NCBI GenBank assembly: GCA_000611775.1
Contig: KK106983.1
Span: 2,476,808-2,540,807 of the forward strand
Length of the DNA: 64,000 bases
DNA from: Umbilicaria muhlenbergii
Taxonomy: Eukaryota > Ascomycota > Lecanoromycetes > Umbilicariales > Umbilicariaceae
Reading direction: 5' to 3'
The number at the start of each line of letters is the position of its first letter. The stretch's first letter is position 1. Made by a program: the position numbers and the translations under genes. This document shows, piece after piece, positions 20,881 to 33,470 of the stretch. Below the pieces are notes generated by a model. That model was not told where the DNA came from, made no database searches, and worked only from the letters and a program-made list of their open reading frames with translations.

Positions 20881-23113
20881 AAGATTAAAATCTTTATGTG
20901 TGCACTAAACTCACTAATTTAATCACCATTAACTCAATCAGTCATTCAGTTCAGTACATCATTCAGATCATTTAGTTCAGTTTAACATACATCATTCAGT
21001 TCAGTTCAATGTTTAAGCATAAACTTGACACTACTCTTCTTTTTATTTAATGAGCTTCATGAGCTGATCATTTACTTTTCTGTCTTATCATTAATGTATT
21101 CAGTGGCTTGACTGACATATTTAAGTACTTTTTATGAAATGCTTCCTTCAATTCAGGTGAGTGTTTAAATTCATCAGCATTATATCAGGTCTTGTCAGAT
21201 GAGTATTTTTTTCATGTCACTTTATACTGTAGTCTATTTCTTCATTAATGATTATCATTAATTTGTTCAACTTCTCATTTCAGTTCAGCCTGTTCAGTTA
21301 TTACAGGTGATAATGATGACTTAATTTATTTAAATAAAGAATCATTCACAGTGAGTTATAGTAAAAAGGTGTGAAATACTGAGTGTATTTTCATCAATTT
21401 AAGCAGTTCAAGTTCATATGCTTAAGCTGATACTTTCTTCTTGATTCAAAAAGGTTCTTCATTCTTGTGATTCAGCTTTTTGAACAGGTGAGTCATTGAA
21501 TGTTTTTTATTAATAATCATATCAAGTTTTTTACTTGATATGTTGAGATCAGCATATAAGTTCAGTTTGTGAAGTCTTCTTGCTGAAGTTATGTTGCTGT
21601 CATGTTCTCTTGTAACATCACATGTAAAACCTTCATATGATTCATTATGAAATCAGCTTTTTCCTTCAGAATTCATTCTCTTGTCAGCAGAGGTGAGATG
21701 ATTAATCATTCAAAATTAAAACTCATTCAGGAGTAATATTCTTTATTTACAAAAAATGATGAAACTTTAATGAAGTCAGAATCTGCATTGTTGACTGTAA
21801 ACTCAGTCATTAATAATTATTTTGCTCAGTCATCCTGCTGATAATTTATAAATGCTTTAAGATATCATTCAACATTTGCATTCACATTTTCAGACTGCCT
21901 GTCTGTCTCAGGATGAAAAGTGATTGAAGGTTTTAATCTGATTTAAAGTCATTCACATAAGTATTTTCAGAGTAATGTTACAAATTGTGATCCTTAAAGT
22001 CTGTTCAGCTGATTTTAAAAGATGAGGAGCTTTTTCTTTTTGTTTAATAATGATGCATGAGTTTAAGCAGCAGCTTGATAGCATGATTTAAGATTAATAT
22101 CATAATCACTCATCATTTTCATTCTTCTTTAGTTGATCACCTGAGTATTTAATGAGTGTATTCATCTTTTTATTTTCCTTGTCTATTCAGTAGGTGATCA
22201 CAAAGTTGAATTATAAGAGAAATTTAACTCATCTGACTTGTCTGTGAGTCAGTTTTTTGATCATTATAAAGTACTTCAGGATCTTATGATCTGTTAAAAT
22301 TTAAATCAGATCCTCTGTTCCTGCTAATTCAACACATCATTCTTTTAAACTTTAAATGATAATCAACAATTTCTTATCATAGATTTCATAATTGCATTCA
22401 GCTGATATGAGTTTCTTAAAGAAAAATGTCATTGAATGCATTAATTTTTAATCATCTTTCTGAGATAGTACTCCTGTGAATAACAGATCAGATAAATCAC
22501 ATTTAAATTAACATGTTCAAATTCAATCAAAGTGTTGTAATACTGACATGTTAATTAATCAGTTCTTTAATTCATTAAAGGCTTGAAGACACTGTTCAAT
22601 TTATATATTAAAGAATATGTTCTTGCCTGTCAGTCTGATTAAAGGCTTTGTGATTTTAAAATATCTCTCTATGAACTGCTGATAAAAGTTGCAAAAACCT
22701 AGAAATGCTTGTAGCTGTTTCAAGTTAATCAGTACTTCTCAGGTTTTAATGATTATAATCTTTTCAAGATTCACTTAAATGTCATGACATCTTATGATTA
22801 ATTTTAAGTATTAAGTTTCAGTCTTGTGAAATTCACACTTTTTGATTTTAATTTATAAATTTGCCTTTCTCAGCTGTTCTAAAATGGTTTAAACATGAGT
22901 TTAATGTTTAAACAGAAATTCTAAATAGATCAGGATATCATTCAAATATGTTGTACAATATGTGTTCAATAAGTTAAATAATACATCATTAATAAAGTGC
23001 TGAAAGGTGACTGGTTCATTAATAAGTCTGAAAGGCAAGATCTTATATTTGTAGAAATCATGTCTTGTTTAAAAGGTTGTCAGGTCTTCAGATTCAGAAT
23101 TTATTTATATATG
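20881..23113 (-). mobile_element. Gy-A copy 2, left segment (3' end of element)
   Basis: Contains 150 bp of the 3' LTR (20881-21030, ending in CTTGACA), a purine-rich tract on the minus strand just inside it (21031-21048), then integrase, RNase H and the C-terminal RT, aligned with copy 1 from before position 1 to about 2410. Around 21997 about 690 bp of integrase present in copy 1 (about 615-1300) is missing. Ends at the Gy-E insertion; the duplicated target base string is ATATG at 23109-23113. Confidence 0.9.
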
Positions 23114-23261
23114 TGATGATCATACTCAGAGTTTAATGTCAGTCTTATGTTTAAGTGAACTGTTTATTTATGTTGCATAAATTTTGTACCTTCTTCATCC
23201 TTTAATTTAGAATTCTAATTTATTCATACTTATATGATTCACTTTATGCTTAGTCTTGACA
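23114..23261 (+). repeat. Gy-E 5' LTR, 148 bp
   Basis: Pairs with 37791-37938 with no length difference. By eye about 21 positions differ and all are transitions. Confidence 0.93.
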
Positions 23262-23649
23262 TAATTCTAAACTCACTCAATCTCTTGTCATCAGCAGATG
23301 ATGTTAAATAGCTGTTATTAAAAACTCAGAACTCAAATAAATCAAAAGTAATAAATCATGACTGATGAAAGAAACAACACATGAATCAACAACTTAATAA
23401 TTCAAGTGTTAACCAGAATCAGAATCAGAACAAGCAACTTAATGATTAAATGTTTATAATAATATTAAGACATGAAGTTCAGTATAATCAGAATCAGAAT
23501 TATTAAAATAAGAAGTTTAATGTTACCTGAATCAGAACCTGAACAAATGAAATTAAAGTGAAGCATGACACCCTCTTTAACTGAAACTGAAACAATGAAA
23601 TGAACCTCTGAGAATCAGATTAAATCATAAACATAATTCATCTGAGCAA

Positions 23650-24900
23650 GATAAACTGATCTTTCATAATATCAGAATGAATGAATGAAAACAAAGATTA
23701 AATTGCTGAAGCAGTGATGAACATCACAACTCTGAAAAATCTACAGTATTGAGCTCAACATACTTCTCAGAAACTGCTTGATGAAATCACCTGAATACAT
23801 TAATATCATGATGATACAGTGATGTCACATAATGAATTAATGAATCAACTTCAAGCTTCTGTCAAAGGAGTTGAGATACTGAAGTGTGAGCTCTGAGACC
23901 TTGACAATGATCATGAAAAGCAGACTGATGATTTACTTCAGATTTAAACACACTTTAATCAGGCTTAAAAGCAGGTCTGAGTCTTGAAAACTGAAAATGT
24001 CACTGAGATAACACATCATCAAGCACTCAAAAATGACATGAAAAGATCAGAATTATCATCAAGAAGATTAAACTTTCCTGTCAACTTCAATGACACTCTC
24101 AGGTCTCAGGGTTGAATAAATAAATTCTTAAAATTATTAAACCTCCTGATATTTACAGATGAAAAGAACTCAACCTGAGAAATGTAAAAGATCAAGATTT
24201 AAGACAAGCTGAAAGTCAACACAAATCACTACTCAACAGCTTTATCTTAAATTGCTTATGTCATGAGTCATGTCAAAGGTGACGCCGCTGAGCATATTCA
24301 TGTAAGACGTCATGATGAAGCAGTTAATTTATACACTTCAATTAATGCACTTTTAAAACACCTCACTGATATCTATGAAGATCAGGATATGAAACTGATT
24401 GTGTGTAATACTTATAAAAACCTCTGTATGAGAATCATTGAGTCATTTGTGATCTTTTACTTAAACTTCACTCAGATAATCAGTGTGCTTCTTTATGATG
24501 AACACATCTTGATGAATGACTTGAAGAACAGATTAATCTGATGTTTTTAAAATACTTTAACCTTGTGTGAAGCTGAATTTAAAGATATGATCTCTCTTAA
24601 AGCATATTTACAGTGAATTGATAAAACACAACACTCATTGTACCTTCAGTGACAGAATGATTAGAAGGAATCTTTTTTCAGTATTAATAAATTCAAGGAT
24701 TTTATGAACACTTCTTGAATTATCTTAATTATATGCTTAACTCTGATGACTGCATCTGCAGTCTCAGTCACTCAATTAAACTCTTTCTCATGAGTTATCA
24801 TGAGCATCACTGCTGTGAAACATGAGTAATTATAAGCTCAAGGAAAATGTTTTCTGTGTAAGCAGATAAGACATATGTCAGTCATCTGCTTAAACAACTG
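23650..24900 (+). pseudogene. Gy-E gag with intact-looking zinc knuckle
   Basis: The open part 24263-24541 (92 codons; MSHVKGDAAEHIHVRRHDE, then FVIFYLNFTQI) matches the capsid block of fungal Gypsy gag ('Y..S...G.A..H...R', 'F..FY..F'). Further on, 24848-24889 reads as a C-x2-C-x4-H-x4-C knuckle (CFLCKQIRHMSVIC) with all four ligands kept. The zinc knuckle would bind the RNA. In-frame TGAs separate the pieces. Confidence 0.85.
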
Positions 24901-24987
24901 AAAAGCTCAAGCCTCAAGCCTGACACAGATTCAAGAACTTGACATGACTGAGTTATTAAAAAATGAGTAACCTTCATCATAATCACA

Positions 24988-25362
24988 GTGAAAGATTCAT
25001 TATTGATTTCATCTTCTTCAAGCATGACAGATAACTTATTTGCCTCAGAACCTTTAATTACACCTTGTATTTTATTTAATGACAACAAGAGAAACACAAT
25101 TAAAGCTTTTATAAATACTGATGTTACTGAATATGCTTTTATTGATAAAACAACTGCGCATATCATTTGTGAAAACCTTAAGATAAGCTTTATCCCTCTT
25201 TCAAAATTAAAGTTGATTAAAGGCTTTGATGAACACCTGATGAAACAGTTGATCACTCATGTCATTTATTCAAGCCTGATGATTCAAGATCACTTTAAAT
25301 TAATCACTTTAATATTAATCATTCTGTTAAGACAACACTTCATAATTCTTGAAAAGTCTTAA
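24988..25362 (+). pseudogene. Gy-E retropepsin
   Basis: Open for 124 codons. Residues about 45-60 read FINTDVTEYAFIDK, which matches the expected D-T/S-G-A active site followed by FID, with the first D changed to N and G to D. A downstream LKLIKGFDEHL block fits the flap side of fungal Gypsy proteases. The antisense open frame 24882-25256 is a shadow. This segment would cleave the gag-pol polyprotein. Confidence 0.8.
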
Positions 25363-25549
25363 CTTAATTGACATGAAGTTAAATAATTTTATCTTTGTAC
25401 TCAGCTGATGCTTTCACTTCAGAGTGTCAAAGGAAATCAGAATTCAGAATTTAAAATCACTTGAGGAACTGTACAGGAATAACTCAAGTAAAGAAAATGT
25501 CTTTATTTCAAAGATGATAAAAATATTGAAACAGCTGATAAACCTGATC

Positions 25550-25612
25550 ACTCTGAACAAATGAACTGAAACTGAACTGAATTGAACTAAACTGAATCAC
25601 TGAGACTCTGAG
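25550..25612 (+). repeat. AACTGAACTGAA low-complexity tract in Gy-E pol
   Basis: Short repeats of CTGAACTGAA between protease and RT. Same position and style as the Gy-A tract at 3059-3240, on the coding strand. It would encode an Asn/Glu/Thr-rich spacer. Confidence 0.65.
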
Positions 25613-25849
25613 AGTTCATGAATCAAATTAAGAAATCAAGTCTCAGGGAATCCTCTATGATCATGAAGCTTAAAGAATTCAGCATAATGATGATAAAAGC
25701 TGCTGCCTTTTAGACAGTCATTCATCAGAAAGAAACTCAACTATTTTTAATAATAATGTCAAAACCTAACAAGCAGTTGAGTGAACTGAAAGATGACATT
25801 TAACTGAATAAAATGAGTGAAATGACTGAAGATGAAAGAAGGAACTTGA

Positions 25850-26650
25850 GGATTAAAATGCTTAAGAAATTTCATGACTTCTTAAATGTATTTAACAGGA
25901 AAGCTGCTGAAGTACTTTCTCTGAACTGAATTATGATTATAAGATTAAGATCAACTCAGATAAACTCTTACTTAAGAGTCAGCTGTATCCTTTGTTGCAG
26001 TTCAAGCTGAAAAAAATGAAGAAATACCTTGAGGAGAACTTGTGAAAAGATTTCATTATCTCAAGTAACATCTTCTATGCCTCACTTATCCTGTTCACTC
26101 AGAAGTTCAATGATGACTTATGATTTTATATTAATTACCAAAAGCTCAATGCTCTTATAAAGAGAGACTGGTACTCATTACTGTTGATTGATGAGACACT
26201 GACTCACATGTCAGATTGCAAGTTTATCACAAAGTTTAATATCATTACAGTCTTTAATAAGCTCTGCATGAATCTTGAAAGTGAAGATCTTATGACTTTC
26301 ATTACATTAATGAGATCATATAAGTATCATGTGCTGCTTTTTGATCTTATGAATGAACCTGCATCATATCAACATTATATGAATGACACTTTCTTGCTGT
26401 TTCTAAATGACTTTGTGTAAACTTATCTTGATGACATCATCATCTACAGTAAGACCTGGAAGAAACATGTTAAACATGTTTAAATAATACTTATGAGACT
26501 TTATAAAGCCGGCTTGCAAGTGAATATAAAGAAGGGTGAATTCTTTATACAGGAAATAACTTTTTTAAGTTTATTAATGTTTATTGAAGGATTGAAGATG
26601 AATTTATGAAAGATTAAAATCATTGTGAAATGAGCAGTTTTAATTAAACT
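25850..26650 (+). pseudogene. Gy-E reverse transcriptase
   Basis: Starts with the pre-RT block (KFHDFLNVFNRKAAEVLSL). The open part 26184-26420 carries LIDETLTHMSDCKFITKF, a FDLMNEPASYQHYMND block (expected FGLTNGPASWQH) and then TYLDDIIIYS with both catalytic Asp kept. Changes such as Gly-to-Asp, Gly-to-Glu, Thr-to-Met and Gln-to-TAA fit C-to-T mutation on either strand. Stops lie before and after the open part. Confidence 0.9.
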
Positions 26651-27070
26651 CATGAAAGTTTAATTCTTCATTGAATTTTGTAACTTCTATCACAGGTTTA
26701 TTAAGGAATTCTTAAAGATTGTATAATCTTTGACATGACTGACACAGAAAAACATGCTGTTTGAATGAAATAAAACATGTTAAATCATTTTATAACAAGA
26801 ACTTATTATCTGTTGAATGCAATTATAAGATCTATGACAAGGAACTGTTGATAATAATTCACTGCTTTAAACACTGAAGATCAGAGCTTGAGTTCTCTGA
26901 TGTATCAATTAAGATCTTCACTGATCATAAAAGTCTTCAGCACTTTATGACAATCAAGGAATTAACATGATGTTAAGTATGATGAGCTGAGAAACTTTCT
27001 GAATTTAATTTCATAATAATCCCTCAACCTGAAAAGCAAAATGATAAAGTGAATACTTTAACTTAAATGA
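26650..27070 (+). pseudogene. Gy-E RNase H
   Basis: Follows RT. Visible are the CNYKIYDKELLIIIHCFKH stretch, corresponding to 'YEIYDKELLAIV..F..W', and IKIFTDHKSLQHF, the conserved TDHK.L block. The acidic residue in TDHK is kept. Stops and frameshifts are scattered. The cut-off to the integrase linker is near 27070. Confidence 0.85.
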
Positions 27071-27279
27071 CTGACTTCAAGCTGTTGAATGCTTAAGATG
27101 AATGAAAACAGTTTCAGCAGATGACTCTGTTAATTTTAAAGAAGTTTTTTATATCATGTGTTGATGCGCCTGAGGAACAGGTTAAGGTTAAAGATGAACT
27201 TAATGATGTTATTCAACCTCTCTTTGAATAAATTTAACAGGTCAACATAGCTGATGAATGATGTTTTAAACTACAAACT

Positions 27280-28220
27280 GCTAAATTGAAAGGCAAAGAA
27301 AAGTGTCATGAGATCACATTTTAAAACTGCTTCATTCATGAAGGGGCCTTGTATCAACATAAAGGCTTATGAGTTTCAGTGAATGATGAATTGATTTTGA
27401 AATTAATTCAGGAAGTGCATGTTCCCTCATTAAGCAAGCATAAAAACATCAACTGAACAGTGAAATTAATCAAGTGGTATTATCACTGATCAGATATGCA
27501 GAAGATGATGAATTAATATATTTAAAATTATTATGACTGCAAATATTTGAAATTCTTAAAAGATTAAAAGAATAAGCTGCTCAACTCATTCCTCATTTCA
27601 AAACAACAGTGACTTGATAATTTGATGAATTTCATCATGAGATTACCTATGATGAAGGCTGAGAAGAATATGATACTCAATGTCATAAACAGATTATCAA
27701 AAGAACATCATTACATCATTTATATATTTAATGACAATGATATAATGACTGAGGAGACCCTGAATATGCTGATTTATTAAATATATTAATTGCACAGAAT
27801 GCTGACTTCAATTGTTTTTAATCATGAATCACAGTTTGTCTCAACAATGTGAAAATTCTTTTGCAAGTGCATGAGAATACAGGTTAATCTATCAACAGCA
27901 TTTCACTCTAAAATGAATAATTAAATAAAATGAGTGAATCAGGATGTTGAGATCTTCTTATAAATTTACATCAATGAGATGTAAAATGACTGAGACACAT
28001 GATTATTGATGATTAAATTCATGAATAACAACATTAACTCTGCTGCAATCACATTGTCACCCTTCTTTATGAATCATGAATTTTATTTATAAATGAGTTT
28101 TGAACTTGACTTGACAACATATGAAATGACTCATCAACATCTACAGGTATGAAGTGCTGAGGAGTTAATTATGAAGATGAATGAAATACTTATATTCACA
28201 AAGCAGCATCTCACAGAGGC
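27280..28220 (+). pseudogene. Gy-E integrase
   Basis: The HHCC region is visible as an IQEVHVPSLSKHKN block with a NYYDCKYLK after it (one Cys kept). The core has MNFIMRLPM (expected first Asp changed), NRLSKEHHYI, a FNHESQFVS block (expected SDR..QF..) and LSTAFHSKM. TGA stops are frequent and mostly at Trp positions. Enough remains for confident assignment but no activity is possible. Confidence 0.85.
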
Positions 28221-28519
28221 CTGAGAAATAATATTAAAATAAATGAATTAACATCAAAAGGATGTAAATTATGAAGTTGAAGACATAATGTTCTTGAGCT
28301 CAAAGAACATTAAGACTCAGAGATCATCAAAGAAGTTGAATGACAAGATGCTTAAATTATTCAAGATTGTTAAAAAAGTAAAAAAAGCATTTCAGTTAAA
28401 ACTCCTGAGAACAATGTTGATTCATGATGTGTTTCACTTAAGTCTTTTATGATGAGCTGTCATGAATTCACTGTCAGGACAGAAGCAAACTCTGTCATTA
28501 TTAATAATTATGAAGAATC

Positions 28520-28745
28520 AAGAAGAATGAGAAGTTGATGAAATCTTGAATTCAAAACTCTTTGAACAAGGGAAATGCTTGCAATATTAAGTGAAATGAC
28601 ATAACTGAGATAGAGACCTTGAATGATACAACACAGATAATAATCAGTTTGAAAACTGCAAGGATCTCATATGAGAATATCATTAAAAAAATTCAATGAA
28701 GTTGAGCTCATAACACAAGTGATGCAAGCATCACTTTGAAACAGA
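28520..28745 (+). pseudogene. Gy-E chromodomain
   Basis: After the integrase C-terminus the frame reads EVDEILNSKLFEQGKCLQY and then a 'VKW..W..DLEW' type block in which expected Trp codons are TGA. Chromodomains in fungal Gypsy elements steer insertion towards heterochromatin with methylated histone H3 by general knowledge. It ends just before the purine tract in which Gy-D inserted. Confidence 0.75.
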
Positions 28746-28751
28746 GAAGAG

Positions 28752-29034
28752 TGTCAGGGTCATTATATAATAATATGACAATATAACATTAATACAACAC
28801 TATAGTATGACATTATAGTATGACATTATATAAACATGATAACTCAGCGCCTAGCGCCTTGACATCAAGTGAAAACTCTTCACAAGGAGGTTTGAAAACC
28901 TGTTTTCTCAGTGATCAATTTTGTCACTGAATAGAATACATATAATCACTGCATTGACTTCATCATGATTATACTGCCTATGACACCCTGTTCAAACATC
29001 ATTATAATAATCATCATACACTCAGCTTCTTACA
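28752..29034 (+). repeat. Gy-D 5' LTR, 283 bp
   Basis: Pairs with 37498-37780 without indels; about 30 differences by eye, all transitions. Contains a double TATAGTATGACAT motif that resembles the 23-bp satellite unit at 35842-36370. Confidence 0.93.
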
Positions 29035-29479
29035 TACTGATCACTCAGTACCTTCAGGTGAATGGTCATGTCAGAAGCATAAAACATGATGACATCAACA
29101 CTTTAATCTCATCAGATCAGTGAAACAGTTGATAATTAAGCTGAGGCAGGCCCTTCAATTAACAGGTTTATATTATCAGTCATTAATACTCTTACTTCTG
29201 ACATTATTGATGATGATGAACATATCACTGCAGGTAACTCTGATGACATCATTAATGATCTTGAGGCAGTCACTGCTCACAATCAGGAGATCATCAAGCG
29301 TCAGTGATTATAATTACAATATGTATGACAAGAAATTGAGTTTAAGGACAATAAAAGAAAGCTTCAGAAGCTTAATTAACATCTGTAAAAAAATTCTTCA
29401 ATTATGATAAACTCAGGAAACAACACAGGTTCATCACATGAATTATGATATCAAGTTATGACAGACATCACACCTCCCC

Positions 29480-30410
29480 TTTTTCAACACCTTGTAAAGT
29501 CATGAGAGCCTTATCTTTATGCAGAAGGCATTAAAGTCATAAGATGAAAACTTTAAAAATACTTAAATGAAATTAATCAGAATCAGAAGCTGATGTCAGA
29601 GTAATTTCTTATCAAATGAGATTTCATCATCTGAGCAGGCACCTACTTAGAGAAAACAGTCATGAGTGACTGATAAAAGCAGAAGAAGCAGCATGATCAC
29701 ATTTAAATCATTTATAATAACTTTCTGAAGGTGCTGAAGAAGAATCTATCCTCTGATGAAGATATAAATGAATAAAATATCATCATCTTTAATGCAGTTG
29801 AACTTTGCAGTCATAATATAATCACCTTTTGATATGATAAATTATCAGAACTCTACTGCTTTCTTTTAACTTCACATAAGGAAATCAGTGAGATGCTCAT
29901 TTAAAATCATTAATGATTAAAACTTTCACATCATGTCTTGACTGAACTACAACATTGAGATCTGACTCAGGTTGCAAGACAGTCAGTGCAAGAAATTTCA
30001 ACACATCTTGATGTCATCATCAATCATGAATCATTTCAAAGCTGCTCAGACACTAAAAAGGATCATTAAAACAAGATTGATGACATAAACAAAAGTATGA
30101 CATCAACATCATACTATGACAGAAAAGAATCTTTCACTGAATAATAAACCTCTCACCCTCAATAATTCAATCACAGAAGAGGAAACAATTCATGAGGTTT
30201 TTATTAAAAAAGTAATCATGATCAAAGCTGAAATTTAAACCACATATCAGTTGCAGAGAAAGTGATTATGATAATAACATAAACATTCACAGGACCCTCA
30301 CACTGATATGAAGACTTTATTCTCAAGAATGAAGTGAATGCATAAAAAGCAGCAGGCCTCTGTATCAAGTGTAAAGTCATCAGTCATTAAACAAATGAAT
30401 GTATAATGAA
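29480..30410 (+). pseudogene. Gy-D gag with zinc knuckle
   Basis: Frames rich in Lys, Asn and Glu, interrupted by TGA/TAA. At 30361-30402 the plus strand reads as a C-x2-C-x4-H-x4-C knuckle (Cys-Ile-Lys-Cys ... His ... Cys) with a TAA stop inside it, placing the gag C-terminus here. The 450 bp between the LTR and 29480 show only short open frames (for example 29120-29407) that I cannot assign. Confidence 0.65.
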
Positions 30411-30414
30411 ATAA

Positions 30415-31200
30415 TTGACAGCAGTCACTACTGCAGTTGATGTAAATAAACAATTTATGATTAATCTTCAGCTCATCTTCTTACTTATCATTGATGATAT
30501 CTCACATCTGATATCAGGGCAGTTAAAGGTGAACTTTCATATAACAAGAAATGATCTGAAGAAAAAATACTCATATATTATTGACAATGACAGTCAAGGC
30601 AATATTATCACATGATATGTTGTCAATGAACTGTCTTTATAAACTGAACCCTATGAAGCTCAAGTCAACACATGAGGCAATATGATTGACTTGTCAGAAT
30701 TCATCATATTAACTATTACAGTATATGACATCAACAATTAATCTTATCATTATAACAGCTGCTTTCTTATCACATGAGACAACACATCAGCTTCTTTCAT
30801 CCTCAGGTTATCATTTTTAGTCAATGCAAACCTGAATCATGAATATGACACGGGGAAATTCCTATGAAAAAAGGTGAAGCATATCACAGCACACTGAGTA
30901 TTCACTGTCAGTGAGAAGAAAGCACTGAAGAACATTTTACATATGAATAATCTTTTCATTATGAAACACTTCATAGGACTGTCAGACTTAATGATTAATA
31001 TGAAAGAATATACCCTTCAGATGAACTCATTACAGTATAATAAAAATAATGATGTGTACAACACACTACCTCTTGAATATCATGACTTCACAGACATATT
31101 TCAAGCAGCTGAGAAGCAGTCTCTGCTTGAGAGAAATTCACATGATCATGTCATTGACTTAAAATCAAAGCAGCAACCTTCATTTAAAAAGTTATACTTG
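30415..31200 (+). pseudogene. Gy-D protease and RT lead-in
   Basis: The open part 30415-30615 (66 codons) follows gag and has no clear D-T-G motif. The later open part 30943-31332 holds the pre-RT block LEYHDFTDIFQAAEKQSL, then SHDHVIDLKSK, which is the conserved lead-in to Gypsy RT. Between them lies a region with several TGA stops in place of Trp. The active site of the protease could not be pinned down. Confidence 0.7.
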
Positions 31201-31960
31201 ATGTCTTCAGCTGAACTCAATGTACTGAAGGTATATTTAGATGTCATCATGAAGATAAACATAATTCATAAATTAATATCATCTGTAGCTTCACCTGTTA
31301 TGTTTGTACTGAAATCAGATGACAGCTTATAATTAATCATTAATTATAAACACTTGAATGATATTACTATTAAGAATTGTTACTCATTATCACTTATATC
31401 AGATATGTTAAATCATCTTCAAGGAGCTAAGAAGTTCATTAAGCTGAACTGCAAGAATGCATATAATTAAATATGAATTAAGGGCAGAGATGAGTGAAAA
31501 ACAGTGTTTCAAACATGATTCAGGCTGTTTAAATATCTTATTATGTCTTTCAGTCTCATGAATGCTCCTGCTATGTTTCAAGCCTTCATTGATAAAGTGC
31601 TTAATGAGTTTTTAAACATCACATGTGTGATCTACTTGAATGATATCTTAATCTTTAGCAAAGATGAGTCTAAGCATGAAGAGCATGTATGATAAGTACT
31701 AAGTGCATTATGATATCATGATCTTCATCTTAAGATCAGTAAGTGCTCATTTAATACAATGAAAGTGAACTTCCTAGAATTCAAGATCAACATGAAAGGC
31801 ATATACATGAACTCAGAGAAGATTCAAGCTGTTGAAGAATGACTGCCTCTGAAGAACATTCATGAATTGCAGATTTTTTTAAACTTCATTAACTTCTTCT
31901 GAAGGTTTATAAGAGATTATTCATGAATTATAACATCACTGTTAAATCTCCTGAAAACAG
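31200..31960 (+). pseudogene. Gy-D reverse transcriptase
   Basis: Recognisable in order: VMFVLKSDDSL, IINYKHLNDITIKNCYSL, GAKKFIKLNCKNAYN (motif A, with Asp changed to Asn), YLIMSFSLMNAPAMFQAFI and VIYLNDILIFSKD (YxDD motif with first Asp changed to Asn). Then FNTMKVNFLEF and NIHELQIFLNFINFF lead to RNase H. Loss of both key acidic positions makes this RT inactive even without the stops. Confidence 0.92.
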
Positions 31961-32179
31961 GAAAGAATAAAAAGAAGATTAAGAATACATCATTCTTTCC
32001 TCTTCAATCTCAATGAATTATTATTAAAAGAAAGCAGAACAGCCTGACCTCATTGTAAAGATTTAATACAAAGTATTCAGCATGCAACCTGCAAATCAGA
32101 GAAAAGCTATAATAAGAAAATGTCATACTTGCCTCTTTTTCACTTTCAGGAGTCACATTGAAAGTGTTTAATACTTTGA

Positions 32180-32640
32180 AAGAGATCTTCATGAGTGCTT
32201 TATTATTACACTATTTCAATGAAAATAAACTCATGAAGGTTGAAACAGACGCCTCTGAATTCATAATTAATGAAATATTAATGCAACACTTTGAGGTTGA
32301 TGGTCAATTGCACTGATTATTAATTACTTATTACAACAAGAAGCTGCTAAATATTAAGATCTGATATAATACAGGTGAGCAAGAGCTCCTTGTCATCATG
32401 AAAGTCATGCATCATTGATGACACTACTGTCAGGGTGTGAGACATTAAATTGTCATACTGACTGATCATGCAAACCTCATTTGATTTATGACTACCTTAA
32501 ACCTCACATGAAGGCAGCTCACTGAGTATGACTTTAAAATCACATATCAAGAGGATAAGAAGAACTTTACTGATGATTTATTAAAATGACCTGATTATGA
32601 ATTACTGAAGACTGTCAGTACCTCAACTGCTGCTGAAATA
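32180..32640 (+). pseudogene. Gy-D RNase H
   Basis: Shows KVETDASEFIINEILMQ, the conserved 'ETDAS..A.G..L.Q' start with its Asp kept, then ITYYNKKLLNIKI, TGEQELLVIMKVM and VILTDHANLI. These are the standard Gypsy RNase H blocks in the right order and spacing. Trp positions are TGA. Runs into the repeat linker. Confidence 0.9.
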
Positions 32641-32779
32641 ATACAACAGTCTTTTTATTTAAGAAGTAAGAATTATAAGTCAGTGTAAAAGAAATTATAC
32701 ATGCTTGCTGTGATGACACTGCAGTCAAGACGCTCAGTATGACAGAAGTTATAACAAGAGAGTGTTGTATCTGTCACAA

Positions 32780-33470
32780 TAAATATTATCAGTATGATGA
32801 ATACTGAAGACAGTGATCTCATTAAAACATCAGTGATGTGAAATTTACCTGCTCATGAAGCAAGTTGTAATGAAAATGAAATTAACAATATCACTGAAAC
32901 ATCAGCAGTGAGGAATTTATTCAGTATGATAAATACTGAAGATGATGATCTCATTAAAACATCAATGATGCAGAACTTACCTGCTCAAGAAGAAGTAAAT
33001 CATAATGAAAATGATGAAAATGTCATGTTGAATGAAGTCAATGATATCATTAAAACATCAGCAGTGCATCACCTACTCAGAATAATGATTACTAAAGATG
33101 ATGATCTCATTAAAACATCAGCAGTGTGAAATTTATCTGCTTCAGAAGAAGCAAACTGTAATGAATTACAGTCAAGACACTTAATATGACAGAAGTTATG
33201 ACAAAAGAATGTTATATCTGTCACAATGAATATCAAAGATGACAGTCTCATTAAAACATCAGTGATGCAGAACTTATCTGCTCAAGAAGAAGTAAACTGT
33301 AATGATGAAAGTGTCATGTCAAAGACTGACAGTTTTATTGAAACATCAGCAGTGTGAAACCTACCTGCTCAAGAAGCAAGCCATGTCATATTAAAAGAAA
33401 TTAATGACATCATTGAAGCACACATCATGCAGCACTTATCTGCTCAAGAAGTAAGTCATTACTCAGTCAG
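32780..33470 (+). repeat. Degenerate repeat linker in Gy-D pol (IKTSAV/LPAQEE units)
   Basis: About eight imperfect units between RNase H and integrase. Each holds CATTAAAACATCAGCAGTG (Ile-Lys-Thr-Ser-Ala-Val) and usually TACCTGCTCAAGAAG (Leu-Pro-Ala-Gln-Glu), separated by acidic Asn/Asp/Glu stretches. Clear units begin near 32819, 32893, 32951, 33045, 33107, 33243, 33333 and 33405. Open parts such as 32908-33129 are in the pol frame. The same array occurs on the minus strand at 55530-57010. Unit spacing varies. Confidence 0.8.

Noticed and set aside
25560-25610. Telomere- or centromere-type satellite
   Set aside because: The CTGAACTGAA run is short, in frame within Gy-E pol and matched by a similar tract in Gy-A, so a coding spacer is the simpler reading.
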